From Gari tellinella (lineage: Eukaryota > Mollusca > Bivalvia > Cardiida > Psammobiidae), in contig OV277862.1 in assembly GCA_922989275.2 (NCBI GenBank), positions 46,773,786 to 46,837,785 on the forward strand: a stretch of 64,000 bases of DNA, read 5' to 3'. The position numbers and the translations under genes were made by a program. The notes beneath the pieces are model-generated. The model saw only the letters and a program-made list of their open reading frames with translations, did not search any database and was not told the DNA's origin. This document shows positions 10,910 to 21,520 of the stretch, piece after piece (the stretch's first letter is position 1; every line of letters begins with the position of its first letter).

Positions 10910-11205
10910 CAGTGCTCCTTTCCTACAACGGCCCTCCGAACAACGATTCCCTCCATACAACAATGCTTGCTGCTATTTCCAAGACAAAAACATTATGTCT
11001 ACCATTCTAACTTCTGCAATATCGTCTGCTTAAAATAGTCGTCTGGTGTTTGCATAACGGGTCTTTTGACAGAAAAAATCAACAAAATGACGTTATTCTT
11101 TCAATATAAATACTAAGATTGTACGATTTGTTAATATAAGTATATACATGTAATATCAACACGTGTTAAAAACAGTTTTGATTCTGATCAGAAGCGCGTT
11201 ACCAA
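10910..11205 (+). mobile_element. D-family MITE, left half
   Basis: CAGTGCTCCTTTCCTACAAC, CCCTCCGAACAACGATTCCC, a TCTGCAATATCGTCTGC motif, and a broken hairpin ending at GATTCTGATCAGAAGCGCG. The right half is missing. Confidence 0.7.
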
Positions 11206-11231
11206 CTGGATGCATATTTTAGTGACAATGC

Positions 11232-11360
11232 AGTAAAACATTTCTATTACGACCACTAAAATGAAAATTAATACAATACAAGTGACAGATTATAGCATGG
11301 TGACAGTAAAACAGAAAGCAGCTAAATCTTGCTTTAAGCAGTTATCTGCCGTAATATCCT
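11232..11360 (+). mobile_element. P-family MITE remnant
   Basis: CAGTAAAACATTTCTATTACG, GACCACTAAAATG and a type II-like half hairpin (GTAAAACAGAAAGC, TTGCTTTAAGCAG). Confidence 0.5.
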
Positions 11361-11406
11361 AGTAATTAAAATAATTGTGTTGTCATGATTAGGATTTTAT
11401 ACTTTA

Positions 11407-11770
11407 TAGCGCTCCCTCTCTACAAAACAAGATAATTATGAAAGACTATGATTGTGTGTGTGTAGTTCAGGGGGAGTTGTTATGAGGAGCGAAAATGGCT
11501 TACATTTGCAAACAGATTGAATCTAGAACAGACGCCGCGTAACGCGGCGTCTGATCTTGATGCAAGCTGTTTGTCACGTCACTTACATATATCATTATGT
11601 TTCTTCTGTCAAAACGTCCACTTTGAGACGAAAAGCAGACGATTGTTTAAGCAGACCATAATGCATTAGAGAAAGCGTTAGACATAATTAACTTGTTTGG
11701 GGAGCAGCGGCAAGCATTGCTGTAAGGAGGGAATCGTTGCAAGGAGGGCCTTCAGGGAAAGGGAGCACTG
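11407..11770 (+). mobile_element. D-family MITE, full length
   Basis: Starts TAGCGCTCCCTCTC after TA and ends AAGGGAGCACTG. The type I hairpin reads GAATCTAGAACAGACGCCGC paired to GCGGCGTCTGATCTTGATGC. Subterminal GGAGGGAATCG repeats and a GCAGACGATTG motif. Confidence 0.85.
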
Positions 11771-11997
11771 ATATACAAAAAACCGACACTGAAAATGGCC
11801 GCACACTTCGTTCTTTTCAGAGGAAGCCTACATAGCGTGACACACACTAATATCATCAATGAAATGAGTCTTCTTTCGATTTGCCGAATTAACGGAATTG
11901 TACTTTCAGCGCACCAGACATGGAGGAAGTCATTATGTCAATTGGTACAACAGATATCGGAAATGGATGTGTTCAGGCGCGTAGAAAGGCATTAATA

Positions 11998-12266
11998 CAG
12001 TGGAGAATCTGTTATTCTTTCCCGTTTAAACGCAAACGTATTTCCCGTTTAAACGCAAACGTACGCAAACGCAAAACACCAAAACGTAGAAAAATACAAC
12101 TTTTTGACAATTCTGATAATTCATCTTTATCTTGGTGGCAAACAGTTTGGAGCCTGATCAGACGCCGGGTTACCCGGCGTCTGATCTGGCTCCAAACTGT
12201 TTGCAGTGAAAATAATAGTTTTAGCGTAAACGCGTTTATTGGGAAAGAATAACGTTTTCTCCACTG
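11998..12266 (+). mobile_element. A-family MITE with a 23-bp internal tandem duplication
   Basis: CAGTGGAGAATCTG to TTTTCTCCACTG, flanked by TA. 23 bp longer than the 246-bp standard because the CCCGTTTAAACGCAAACGTA head block occurs twice. Confidence 0.92.
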
Positions 12267-12296
12267 TACATGTATTAACCCTAAACTTATACAATC

Positions 12297-12318
12297 CTGA
12301 ATAACAGTTTCTCCACTG
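12297..12318 (+). mobile_element. A-family tail remnant
   Basis: Only ATAACAGTTTCTCCACTG, the last ~20 bp of an A element, remains; it sits directly before the duplicated flank. Confidence 0.7.
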
Positions 12319-12839
12319 TACTATTGATTCATCAGCGAGGGGTTGGGACCGGCTATGGGGTGGAAGCCCTTTACAGAACAATAATATATTTCAACGTCTT
12401 ATAAACCGTATAGATTAATCAAAACTTTCAGGATTTATGGTTTTTGAAGGTATCATAACCGTTACAGTGGGTAATCTGTTATTCTTTCCCGTTTAAACGC
12501 AAACGTACGTAAACGCAAAACACTAAAACGTATAAAAGTACAACTTTTTGACAATTCTGATAATTCATCTTTATCTTGGTGGCAAACAGTTTGCAGTGAA
12601 AATAATAGTTTTAGCGTAAACGCGTTTATTGGGAAAGAATAACAGTTTCTCCACTGTACTATTGATTCATCAGCGAGGGGTTGGGACCGGCTATGTTCCA
12701 AACCGATACAGGGCCCCATGGGGTGGAAGAGGGGCGCTAAGCCCTTTACAGAACAATAATATATTTCAACGTCTTAAAAGCCGTATAGATTAATCAAAAC
12801 TTTCAGGATTTATGGTTTTTGAAGGTATCATAACCGTTA
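12319..12839 (+). repeat. Direct repeat of 156/183 bp bracketing an A MITE
   Basis: The left copy (12319-12474) and right copy (12657-12839) both start TACTATTGATTCATCAGCG and end GGTATCATAACCGTTA. The right copy holds two extra blocks, one with CAAACCGATACAGG and one with GAGGGGCGCTA. The A copy lies exactly between them. Confidence 0.92.
12475..12656 (+). mobile_element. A-family MITE lacking its central hairpin
   Basis: CAGTGGGTAATCTG to AGTTTCTCCACTG, 182 bp. GGCAAACAGTTTG runs straight into CAGTGAAAATAATAG, so the hairpin is gone; the junction lies at a TTTG present in both arms. Confidence 0.92.
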
Positions 12840-13124
12840 TCATGCTGAATTTCTTACAATATATCGTCTACTAAACACGTCAAAATAAGTTTTTTTATTA
12901 ATATTTTTTTTAACTGAAGAAAAGTTGAATATGGGTGACAAATAGTTTACTTAGTGTTGAAAGTATTAATAATTTTTGGGAAAAAACATAGTTTTATACC
13001 TGACCGCGTCAGCAGTAATGTTTATCTAATGTTACATGTATGTGAAAGTTTCAAACAAAGTAATTAACTTAAGTATAGCTTTTCGATAAAGACGATAGTC
13101 ATATGAACAATTTATAGTAGTTAA

Positions 13125-13985
13125 GGTAGCGTTTTACGAAAAAAATCCTGATAGATAAAGGTATTTTCTACAAGTTACCAAATTCTTTCTTGTTTTCTCG
13201 GTCATTTTACCGGTAAATCACGCGTCAGAATCCCCGCTGGGTGCCTCAATTGCGTAGATTACGTGAGTAGATAGGTGGTTGATTCCGAAGCTGTCAGAGG
13301 TGATTAACGACTTTTGCCGTATTAAAATCGTTATTTTCATATGATTGGCTTTGTTAATTTTGGGCGGAGTTTAACGAAATGGTTGATCATAAGCTGGGTC
13401 ATGTTATTTGTTGAAAAAGAAGGTCTTAGTTGAATACCGGGCGGTCACGAGAGCCTAATTGACACACCAGCCAGTTAATTGGAGTTTACGGCATTTCATA
13501 ATTTGAAGCAAGCGGTATCATTGAACACCCCTTACTTTCGCAGTTGGGGTTCAATTTTCGTGCGGTTTAAAGCAGATGAAAGGAAATAGTCTCTCAGAAA
13601 TTGTATAAGTAGCTCCAGTGGTCCGTTATAAAGCGTTAACTAATAGTGGTCGACTTTAAACCGTAAAAAAACTTTGATGCTACATAACAAAGGTTTGAAG
13701 CGGTATTTTAAAAATCTGAGACACAGATCCCTAGATATGTTTATAAAGAGTACTTTGGGCAATTTTAATCATGTTACAAATAAAGATGGCTTTGATATCG
13801 TTGTTTGTATTTTTTTAAATGTTCTTATAAAATCGTAAAAAAATTAAAATATTTTTTGTAAATTGGCATACTCTGATGAGATGTGTACCATTTTCATCCG
13901 TCAGCTATAAAATTGGGGAGAAAATCATCAATCACGACAATTAATTAGGAAATTCCGCTTGCAGTATCGATCGTAAACAGCTACC
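13125..13985. mobile_element. piggyBac-like non-autonomous element, 861 bp
   Basis: GGTAGCGTTTTACGA and its near inverse TCGTAAACAGCTACC are flanked on both sides by TTAA. No transposase frame inside. Its ends differ from those of B, C and J, so it is a separate TTAA family. Confidence 0.78.
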
Positions 13986-13989
13986 TTAA

Positions 13990-14690
13990 ACTAGCAACTT
14001 ACTTCTGGTAAAATGTTAAATAATGTAATTTTCTTGCAAAACTATGCCCTGTTTAACATGAAATTGAAAACTTACTTATTCGTAACAAGTTGATATAATT
14101 TAGAATATCTTTATATTATTTATATCAATTAATCAAGTTATATTATTCTAACTGTTAAACCTTTTAATGTATGCTTTAATCTCGCTTTTTCACTAGTAAG
14201 ACTTTTCAATATTAAATAATGATAACTTAGCCTTTTTGTAAAATTCCAATATACTGGAATGAGAATAAAAACTAAATGGCACTTGGTTTTTCTTAGCCAT
14301 TAAATATGAAAATATAAATAAGTTCAATAGCAAACATGGCAAGCGCCTATGATTGATCCACATTGACTTCTACTTTATACAACGTACACAATTGGTGTTG
14401 CCAAAGTAGTATGCATCTTTGTATCTGCAAGAAAAAAACTCTTTTCTCGAATGTTTCGCATACGATTATTAAACATAATATGTATTATATATTACAAGCA
14501 TACCCAAGAACAGTGCTTTTTGAATGACCCACGCATTTTAAACAAATACTCCCCGTTTATATGTATCATGCTATATGTGCATGTAATACATACCGAATAT
14601 ACATAGCTGCCTTGTCTAGAGCCCTGATATTTGTGCAGATTCCGAAAATGGAATATTCAATGAAGTAACATATCGACACTGTCTGTTGCA
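13990..14690. other. No supported feature
   Basis: AT-rich unique-looking sequence without coding signal, RNA gene or known repeat end. Confidence 0.4.
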
Positions 14691-14696
14691 GATATA

Positions 14697-15065
14697 CAGT
14701 GCCCCCTACTTACAACAGTCCCCCGAACAACAATTCCTTCCTTACAACAATGTTTGCAACTGTTCCCCAAACAAGACAATTATGTCCAGTTATTTCTTCT
14801 GCTATATCGTCTGTTGTGTTTCCTCAAAGTTAAATATTGGATATTTTGACAGAATAAAAATGATGACGGGTGACAAACAGTTTGAATCCAGATCAGACGC
14901 CGCGTGGCGCGGCGTCTGATCTCGATTCAAGCTGTTTGCAAATATAAGCATAATTGTGCTCAGCACTCTAAGGGTATGAATTTTCCCTCCCTATAACAAC
15001 TCCCTCCATACAACACGCATACTCTTTGTATCCCATGTTGATGTTGTTGTAGAGAGGGGACACTG
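14697..15065 (+). mobile_element. D-family MITE, full length
   Basis: CAGTGCCCCCTACTTACAAC to AGAGGGGACACTG, flanked by TA, 369 bp. The hairpin has GAATCCAGATCAGACGCCGC paired to GCGGCGTCTGATCTCGATTC around a GTGGCGC centre. Confidence 0.9.
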
Positions 15066-15309
15066 TATCGTATCTTGTAAACATGCTTTGCTTTATCATT
15101 GGTCAATGTCTGACATATGTTTCGGTTTCTGTCTATCTATTTTAGTATTTGGTATTACAGTATCCTTGGTTTTATGCATCATTTGCATACGTCTTACTTT
15201 GCCGTTTTTCTAATTATCACTTAAACAAGTTGTTGCATAAGGGAGGGTGAAAGTTAATTAGACAGCTTCGGCTTGAGCGTTCTTATTTATAACCACTGGT
15301 TTTCTAGCT

Positions 15310-15539
15310 ACTGAAGAATAGACGTTATATTTTCCAACAAAACGCGTTTATTCTATACATAATTTTCCTATTGCAAACAGTTTAGATAATCCGGCGTCTG
15401 ATCAGGCTCTAAATTGTTTGCCACTGAGGCTTAAATGAGTCTCCAAATTATCCAACATTGTCATTTTAACCTTTTTAATGCATTGCGTATGCGTTTCGTT
15501 TGCGCTTAAACTGGAAAGAATGACATCTGATCCTCTGTT
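15310..15539 (-). mobile_element. A' MITE with eroded hairpin
   Basis: GAAGAATAGACGTTATATTTT, an AAACGCGTTTATTC segment, a hairpin with only the right arm intact (CCGGCGTCTGATCAGGCTC), then TGCGTTTCGTTTGCGC and CTGATCCTCTG at the end. Confidence 0.65.
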
Positions 15540-15608
15540 AGAACATGAGCATTTAAACTCGAAAACTGTAAATGTTTCATTCTTGATGAGTGTTCATGTT
15601 GAATGCTA

Positions 15609-15798
15609 CAGTGGAAAATCTGTTATTCTTTCCCGTTTAAACGCAAACGTACGCAAACGCAAAACACTAACAGTAGAAAAATACAACTTTTTGACAATTC
15701 TGATAATTCATCTTTATCTTGGCTCCAAACTGTTTGCAGTGAAAATAATAGTTTTAGGGTAAACGCGTTTATAGGGAAAGAATAACGTTTCTCCACTG
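15609..15798 (+). mobile_element. A-family MITE lacking the left hairpin arm
   Basis: CAGTGGAAAATCTG to CGTTTCTCCACTG, flanked by TA, 190 bp. TTTATCTTGG joins CTCCAAACTGTTTGCAG, so the left arm, centre and part of the right arm are deleted. Confidence 0.9.
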
Positions 15799-15957
15799 TA
15801 TTACATGTATTATCATTAAACCAACCAATGCACAGCGGAAGCTCAATAAATATCTGTCGATTTTCTAAAGCCAAAATACCATTTCTTTGGCGATGAAATT
15901 ACAGAAGAAAGTTCCTACAGAAGCTTAAATAAAACCTTCATATTTATATTTCTTTAA

Positions 15958-16202
15958 CCCTTTCATGGTCAAATTTTTGGTGATTCTTTTTTACCTACCA
16001 TCGCCTTAGTGTCGCCTGCTTCAATATTGTTGTCTGCAATATCGTTTCAAATCGTTAGATTTAAGGCAGTACAACAGACGTTATTTCAAAACAAGTGGCA
16101 AACAGTTTTGATCCTGATCAGACACCACGTTACGCAACGTCTGATCAGAATCAAAACTGTTTGCAAAAATCCGCTTTATGACGTCATTGAGAGTGAAATT
16201 GT
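15958..16202 (+). mobile_element. B-family MITE, long subtype
   Basis: CCCTTTCATGGTC to GAGAGTGAAATTG between TTAA copies, 245 bp. It has the inner GTCGCCTGCTTCAATATTG and GTTGTCTGCAATATCG blocks. The hairpin has TTTTGATCCTGATCAGACACC paired to ACGTCTGATCAGAATCAAAA. Confidence 0.87.
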
Positions 16203-16594
16203 TTAAAAACACTGTGTCAAGGTTGAAGCTTGTCTCAGACAGCTTTGTATCGTAGTGCAAAGATGTTAACGTTTTCATCACGTGATAATTTCAAACTGTC
16301 TTGACTGTAGATCATTTATAAACTATGGCCAATGTCAGGCAAACCGTTGATCATCTGTCTGGGCGCCACATGGTAATTCAATGTGTATTTCTCCGTAATG
16401 GAATCAATGAATGCGGGGAAAATACTGAATGAAGTCTTGCAATTACCTCACATGGGAATCTGGCAACGGAGCAAAATTTTGCACAAATATACTCCAGTTA
16501 ATAAACAACACATTATTGTCTGCGCTGTATTACATAATAACCATTCAGACACCGTTGCTTAGTCTAGAGCTCCGATATTTGTGTATCTTTTTAA

Positions 16595-16803
16595 CCCCTT
16601 CACTGCCTGACCCCGGAACTCGGCGATTATTTCAAACAGTTTGGATCCTTATCAGACGCCGCGTGACGCGGCGTCTGATCAGGATCTAATCTGTTTGACA
16701 CTCATATCAATATTTCTTAAATCTGAATACATCAATTTAAATGTTAGAAATAAAAGCAAACGGCAGTTTTTGAAGGCAGATAACGTTATGGTAGTGAATG
16801 GAT
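16595..16803 (+). mobile_element. B-family MITE, short subtype
   Basis: CCCCTTCACTGCCTGACCCC to GGTAGTGAATGGAT, flanked by TTAA. The hairpin is GGATCCTTATCAGACGCCGC paired to GCGGCGTCTGATCAGGATCT. Confidence 0.87.
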
Positions 16804-17479
16804 TTAAATGAATATTCAATGAGGTTACACATCGACAATGTCTGTTGCAAGTATATACGTTGTAAACATGTGGTGATTTATTTGCCAATCCTAAAATTCG
16901 ATTTCTATTCTCAGCAGGAAATGAATGGCATAACATACTGTTATGAATTATGGACTGTTTCTTTACATATTTCAAACATAATCTTTTCCCATAGAACCAA
17001 CGGTATAAGAAGTTAAGGCATGTATCTAAAAGTAACTTCTGCATTGCAGCAAACATGTTTTCTATCGGATGGTCGCTTAAAACAAGAATGACTTTAGGGG
17101 CATGTTGACAACGTTTTGTAATATGCATACTAGTTAGACTAATTATTTTACTAGATATGTATGCCCTTTTATGTCGTGTCGTAAAGCACAACTCTTCCAT
17201 CACTTTCAACCCTAGCGATGAGAATATTCTTCATTTACATATAGGGTACCAGTGAATAGTTTAGTTGTCATATGCAAACCATGAAGACTCAAATCAAAGG
17301 GTTCCTAAAGATGCCCCATATTCAAGTCTGCACTGTTGGTCATTTTGTAATAAACAATAAAAACCCTGAATAGGTACTTCTGCCCTTATGGACTAGACTT
17401 AATTGGAGTTGTCCATTGGGAATTTCGGCGCCGAATGAGTTGTTTACAGAGGCATACTGTCCTGGGTCGATAGGTTTAG
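16804..17479. other. No supported feature
   Basis: A 176-codon minus-strand frame begins here but runs into the B MITE and matches no family I know. I see no other signal. Confidence 0.4.
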
Positions 17480-17720
17480 TTTAGAAGACGTTGTACCTTA
17501 CCAATAAACTCGTTTTCGCTAAAGCTATTATTTCTATTGCAAACAGTTTGAAAACAGATCAGATACAGGGTACCCGGTGTCTGATCATGCTCCGAAATGC
17601 TTAAAAACTCAGATTAAAATGAAAAGTCAGACTTTTCAAAACATTTCCATTTTATACATTTTATAATAATGTGTTTGTGCTGCGTTTGCGTTTATACTGG
17701 AAACAGTAACGTCTACTGCA
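17480..17720 (-). mobile_element. A' MITE
   Basis: GAAGACGTTGTACC, CAATAAACTCGTTTTCGC, a worn hairpin (GATCAGATACAGGGTACCC), then TGCGTTTGCGTTTATACTGG and a tail CGTCTACTG. The next ~45 bp recur beyond the adjacent A copy. Confidence 0.7.
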
Positions 17721-18052
17721 TTGTTCTTCCGATAGTTGTCCCCACATGTGCTTGTTTTGTATGGATGTTACAGTGGAGAATCTGTTATTCTTTCCCGTTT
17801 AAACGCAAACGCAAAACACTAAAACGTAGAAAAGTACAACTTTTTGACAATTCTGATAATTCATCTTTTTCTTGGTGGCAAACAGTTTGGAGCCTGATCA
17901 GACGCCGGGTTACCCGGCGTCTTATCTGGATCCAAACTGTTTGCAGTGAAAATAAAGCTTTTAGCGTAAACGCGTTTATTGGGAAAAAATAACACATTCT
18001 CCACTGTACATTGTACCTCCGATAGTTGTCCCCACATGTGCTTGTTTTGTAT
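17719..18052 (+). repeat. Direct repeat of ~45 bp bracketing an A MITE
   Basis: GCATTGTTCTTCCGATAG plus TTGTCCCCACATGTGC plus TTGTTTTGTATG, left of the A copy, recurs at about 18008-18052. The homology continues into the end of the preceding A' element on the left and of the A element on the right. Confidence 0.88.
17771..18006 (+). mobile_element. A-family MITE
   Basis: CAGTGGAGAATCTG to CACATTCTCCACTG, flanked by TA. It lacks the CGTACGCAAACG block of the head, which shortens it by about 10 bp. Hairpin right arm has CTTATCTGGATCC. Confidence 0.92.
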
Positions 18053-18149
18053 GTACCCCTGTGTATGTAGATCTAGATCGTTTAAAAATGCCTTTTTAAA
18101 CGATCTAGATCTACATACACAGGGGTAACATACATACAATACAAGCACC
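18031..18149. repeat. Near-perfect ~50-bp-arm hairpin
   Basis: TGTGTATGTAGATCTAGATC and GATCTAGATCTACATACACA pair around GTTTAAAAATGCCTTTTTAAAC. Outer arms (GCTTGTTTTGTATGTACCCC and its inverse) pair with small indels. Its left arm overlaps the 45-bp repeat unit. Confidence 0.88.
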
Positions 18150-18680
18150 TGTGGTTGTCCATGTGCTGAGCTTTCATTCATCACAAATAACATTGACGTA
18201 GGATGTGTCTATTGCAGTCGACCTATATTTTACATGTCAAATCCAGCCAACAATGTTGACAAAATAGTAAATGTACGTACGTGTAGTTATATTTGTTATT
18301 ATAGCAACACATAATGTGCTGAAAAAGCAATTTTCTCAAACATGAGCCTTTAGTTTTTATCTGTTTCTGTAAAGTAGGTCATTACATGTTTTAACCATAA
18401 ACTTATACAATCCTGAAATGTGTTTTATTATATGCCTTCGTATGATATCGAGCGTTTCCGTGTGTATTTGCACAGTTAAATACAAGAGTCTGTATCAGCC
18501 ACCTTGTATCAGCCACTTTGTATTTTACTCTGACGTCGCTTTCTGTTTAACGTGACGTCATTTATGTTCATGTACAAGTGCCGCGTTATTCTTTGTGGCA
18601 CACACAAATTCTTCTTCTGCTTCAAATAACTAATAAATATTGGATATAAAATGATTTAAACAACTATTTAGTTGTTTCTG
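18150..18680. other. No gene; one short dispersed repeat
   Basis: At 18386-18420 a 35-bp stretch containing AAACTTATACAATCCTGA matches the sequence directly after the A copy that ends at 12266. Nothing else recognised. Confidence 0.45.
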
Positions 18681-18894
18681 GTGTTTATTCAAGGCATATA
18701 ATAAACACATCACCAGTTGGCAGTGTGCTACAGAGTTCTCGACGCTTTTGGCGGAAACAACCGATCAGACTCGCGCCAAGGCGCTCGTCAGATCGGCTTT
18801 TTCCGCCCAAAACGTCTCGAGCTAAATACATCATTCTGTATCGCACTGTCAACTGGTAATGTGTATATATACAACACCAATTTCTAATAAACAC
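18681..18894. mobile_element. Foldback element, 214 bp
   Basis: GTGTTTATT and AATAAACAC ends. The arms pair through CACCAGTTGGCAGTG / CACTGTCAACTGGTAATG and TTTTGGCGGAAACAACCGAT / ATCGGCTTTTTCCGCCCAAA. Centre CTCGCGCCAAGGCGCTCG. No target duplication is clear. Confidence 0.8.
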
Positions 18895-18896
18895 TC

Positions 18897-19136
18897 CACC
18901 ATGGAAGCGCCTTTTAGAGCTTTTAAGTTATTCCTCAATCAAAGAAAACGGTTCCAATTCATACAGCCATGAACATGTAGAAATAGGTATTTATATAATT
19001 ATCATAGCAGATGGTAGTTTAAAGCAGGCTGCTGAAAGTAAGGCAGAATCGCCATAAGAAACATTCTGCTTTACTTTCAACTTGCTTTAAGCAGTGATAT
19101 GTCTTCCAAACTATAAACAGGCTATTGAGTGAAGTT
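18897..19136 (-). mobile_element. C-family MITE, left end lost at the foldback
   Basis: GAAGCGCCTTTTAGAGC, CAATTCATACAGCCATGAAC, then a type II hairpin with a 3-bp insertion (GGCTGCTGAAAG) and weak centre, ending GAGTGAAGTT before TTAA. Confidence 0.72.
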
Positions 19137-19421
19137 TTAAGCATAATCGGTGTATGACATTTCAGGGTCCATTCTCTGCAATAAATTGCAAAATGACAAA
19201 CAGTACAGATGCTCCCTTTTAGGGATTTACAGTTTGCATTGAACATAAGTATTTTTAATTTTTTATATACAAGCTGTTTGTTAAAAAAACCCAAAGCATA
19301 ACACTATGGCCCAATAGATCCATTTTTTACTTCAAATTTGTGTTAATCATAAGGTGTTTTCAACAAGTGACTACTAAGGTATGGCGACAGTAAAACAGAA
19401 AGCTCCTCAAGACTATCTTAA

Positions 19422-19666
19422 CCCTTTACCTGATAGCCTATTTCTAGAATTGAAAATAAGTTACTACTTAAAGCAGGTTGAAAGTAAAGCAGAATGCGCT
19501 TAAGGCGCATTCTGCTTTACTTTCAGCCTGCTTTAAGCTATCCTGTGCTAGAATATATTGAAAATTTTCCCTATAATATATATTCATGACTGATTAAATT
19601 GGAACTATTTTCTTCAGCGGAGGAATAAATCAGAATCGCTAAAAGTCGCTTCTATGGGGTAAAGGG
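19422..19666 (+). mobile_element. C-family MITE, full length
   Basis: CCCTTTACCTGATAGCC to GGGGTAAAGGG, TTAA on both sides, 245 bp. The type II hairpin has centre GCGCTTAAGGCGC. Confidence 0.93.
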
Positions 19667-19691
19667 TTAAATGACAGTAAGTAATCTTTAA

Positions 19692-19896
19692 TCCATTCAC
19701 TACCTTACCCTGGAGACAATGATTCTTTGCAAATAGTATGGATTCTGATCAGACGTCGCGTTACGCGACGTCTGTTCAGGATCCAAAGTATTGACGCTCA
19801 TTGTAATATTTCGTAAGGCAAACAACCTAATTTTCTAAATTTGAGAAATGAAAGCAAATGACAAAAATTTTAAACTGTTGGCGTCATCACAAAGAG
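19692..19896 (+). mobile_element. B-family MITE, short subtype
   Basis: TCCATTCACTACCTTACCC to CATCACAAAGAG between TTAA copies. In the hairpin both arms changed from GACGCCGC to GACGTCGC, so the stem still pairs. Confidence 0.82.
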
Positions 19897-19910
19897 TTAA
19901 ATTATACATA

Positions 19911-20156
19911 CAGTGGAGAATCTGTTATTCTTTCCCGTTTAAACGCAAACGTACGCAAACGCAAACCACTAAAACGTAGAAAAGAACAACTTTTGGACAA
20001 TTCTGATCAATCTTGTTTATCTTGGTGGCAAACAGTTTGGAGCCTGATCAGACGCCGGGTTACCCGGCGTCTGATCTGGCTCCAAACTGTTTGCAGTGAA
20101 AATAATAGTTTTAGCGTAAACGCGTTTATTGGGAAAGAATAACAGATTCTCCACTG
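19911..20156 (+). mobile_element. A-family MITE, full length
   Basis: CAGTGGAGAATCTG to AGATTCTCCACTG, TA on both sides, exactly 246 bp with intact hairpin. Confidence 0.95.
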
Positions 20157-20342
20157 TACATGTACCCAATGTACTTTTATTTGGTTTATACAGCTCGAAT
20201 AACAGAAAACAGCAATGCCATATTCACAAGGTATGTGTCGTGTTGGTGTGTTGTTTGTCAAATAGCATACTCTGAGTCCCACCTATCATATTTCTACAGA
20301 CACTTATTTTATTTGAAACCTAATCATGATACAAATTATACG
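20157..20342 (+). repeat. Dispersed ~180-bp repeat (copy 1), next to A
   Basis: From GTACTTTTATTTGG through AAATAGCATACTCTGAGTCC to GATACAAATT this segment recurs near 24.5 kb. Here it directly follows a full A copy and precedes an A' tail (20343-20393, CCTTCTCCACTG). Confidence 0.85.
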
Positions 20343-20432
20343 AGGGGCGTTTTGTTTGCGTTTAAACTGGAAATACTAACGCCTTCTCCACTGTACATGT
20401 ATGTGCTCTTGACAGTCATTGTTATCATTTAA

Positions 20433-20662
20433 CCCTTTCACTGCCAAATTGTTCTTGAGATTTGTACCCCTTCACCGTTTCATTGTCGTCTGCTTCAATA
20501 TTTTTGTTAGCAATGCCGTTTCAAAGTTAAAAAATAAGGCAGTATGACTAAAGAAATTTAAAAACGAGTGTCAAACAGTTTGGATCCTGATCAAACGCAG
20601 CGTCTGATCAGGATTGAAACTGTTTGCAAACGCGCTTTGAAGCGTCAATGAGAGTGAAATGG
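20433..20662 (+). mobile_element. B-family MITE, long subtype, shortened hairpin
   Basis: CCCTTTCACTGCC to GAGAGTGAAATGG between TTAA copies. The hairpin centre is reduced: CCTGATCAAACGCAGCGTC passes directly to TGATCAGGATTG. Confidence 0.88.
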
Positions 20663-20757
20663 TTAATAACAAGAACTGAACTGTTTGGAAGGTAAAATAT
20701 AGCCTACATTACTAAATACAGTTGGAATGACGATATTCTTCACCAAACCGTTTGCTA

Positions 20758-21003
20758 CAGTAGAGAATCTGTTATTCTTTCCCGTTTAAACGCAAACGTA
20801 CGCAAACGCAAAACACTAAAACGTAGAAAAGTACAACTTTTTTACAATTCTGATAATTATTGTTTATCTTGGTGGCAAACAAGTTCGAGCCTGATCAGGC
20901 GCCGGGTTACCCGGCGTCTGATCTGGCTCCAAACTGTTTGCAGTGAAAATAATAGTTTTAGGGTAAACGCGTTTATTGGGAAAGAATAACGTTTTCTCCA
21001 CTG
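20758..21003 (+). mobile_element. A-family MITE, full length
   Basis: CAGTAGAGAATCTG to TTTTCTCCACTG, TA on both sides, 246 bp. The left hairpin arm has CTGATCAGGCGCC. Confidence 0.94.
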
Positions 21004-21004
21004 T

Positions 21005-21335
21005 ACTCAGAAATAAAATGAATAGTCAGATATGGCAATACCTTGTAATATTCTACATTTAACTGTATTACAATTTTGTTTGTGTTTAACCATTTCACTC
21101 TCAATGACGCTTAAAAGCGCATTTGCAAACAGTTTGGATCCTGATCAGACACCGCGTAACGCGCCGTCTGATCAGGATCCAAATTATTTGGCACTACGGT
21201 GAATCTTACTTTGAAACGTGTCTTGCAGACAACCAAAGCAGACAAGAATAAAGCGGTAAAGGGGTCAAAACCTCCAGAAAAATTTGATCATGAAGGGGTT
21301 AAACGGGAAATAATAATACATTGTCTATTGTTAGT
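21005..21335 (-). mobile_element. A' fragment split by a B MITE
   Basis: AAATAAAATGAATAGTCAGA and TTTTGTTTGTGTTTAA precede the B copy; TTAAACGGGAAATAATAATAC and a worn end follow it. As in the C-in-A case at 3.7 kb, the insertion sits in the TTTAAAC of the A head. Confidence 0.7.
21090..21298 (-). mobile_element. B-family MITE inserted in an A' fragment
   Basis: CCATTTCACTCTCAATGACG to GATCATGAAGGGG between TTAA copies. Type I hairpin GGATCCTGATCAGACACCGC paired to GCCGTCTGATCAGGATCC, inner CAGACAAGAATAAAGCGG. Confidence 0.88.
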
Positions 21336-21520
21336 AAGCTGATATCAAAGCAATTGATGAGGTATTTATCTACTGTTAATACAATTCCGGTTAAGACTGT
21401 CGGTCCACTGCTTAAAGCCAAATGCCAGTAATGCAACTGGCCCTTCAAGAGAAGATGCATTATGTTCGTCTTTCATCTTGCTTTAAGCTTCCGATCACCA
21501 TAATTATAGGCTAATAACTA

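Noticed and set aside
12127..12381. Recurrent peptide SLEPDQTPGNPASDQAPNCLPPR or RRRVTRRLIRLQTVC in many short frames
   Set aside because: These are the two strands and frames of the type I hairpin in A and B elements; repetition reflects DNA copies, not a protein family.
16679..17209. 176-codon minus-strand frame, one of the longest in the window
   Set aside because: Its C-terminal end runs through a B MITE and the rest matches no family I know; AT-rich DNA yields such frames by chance.
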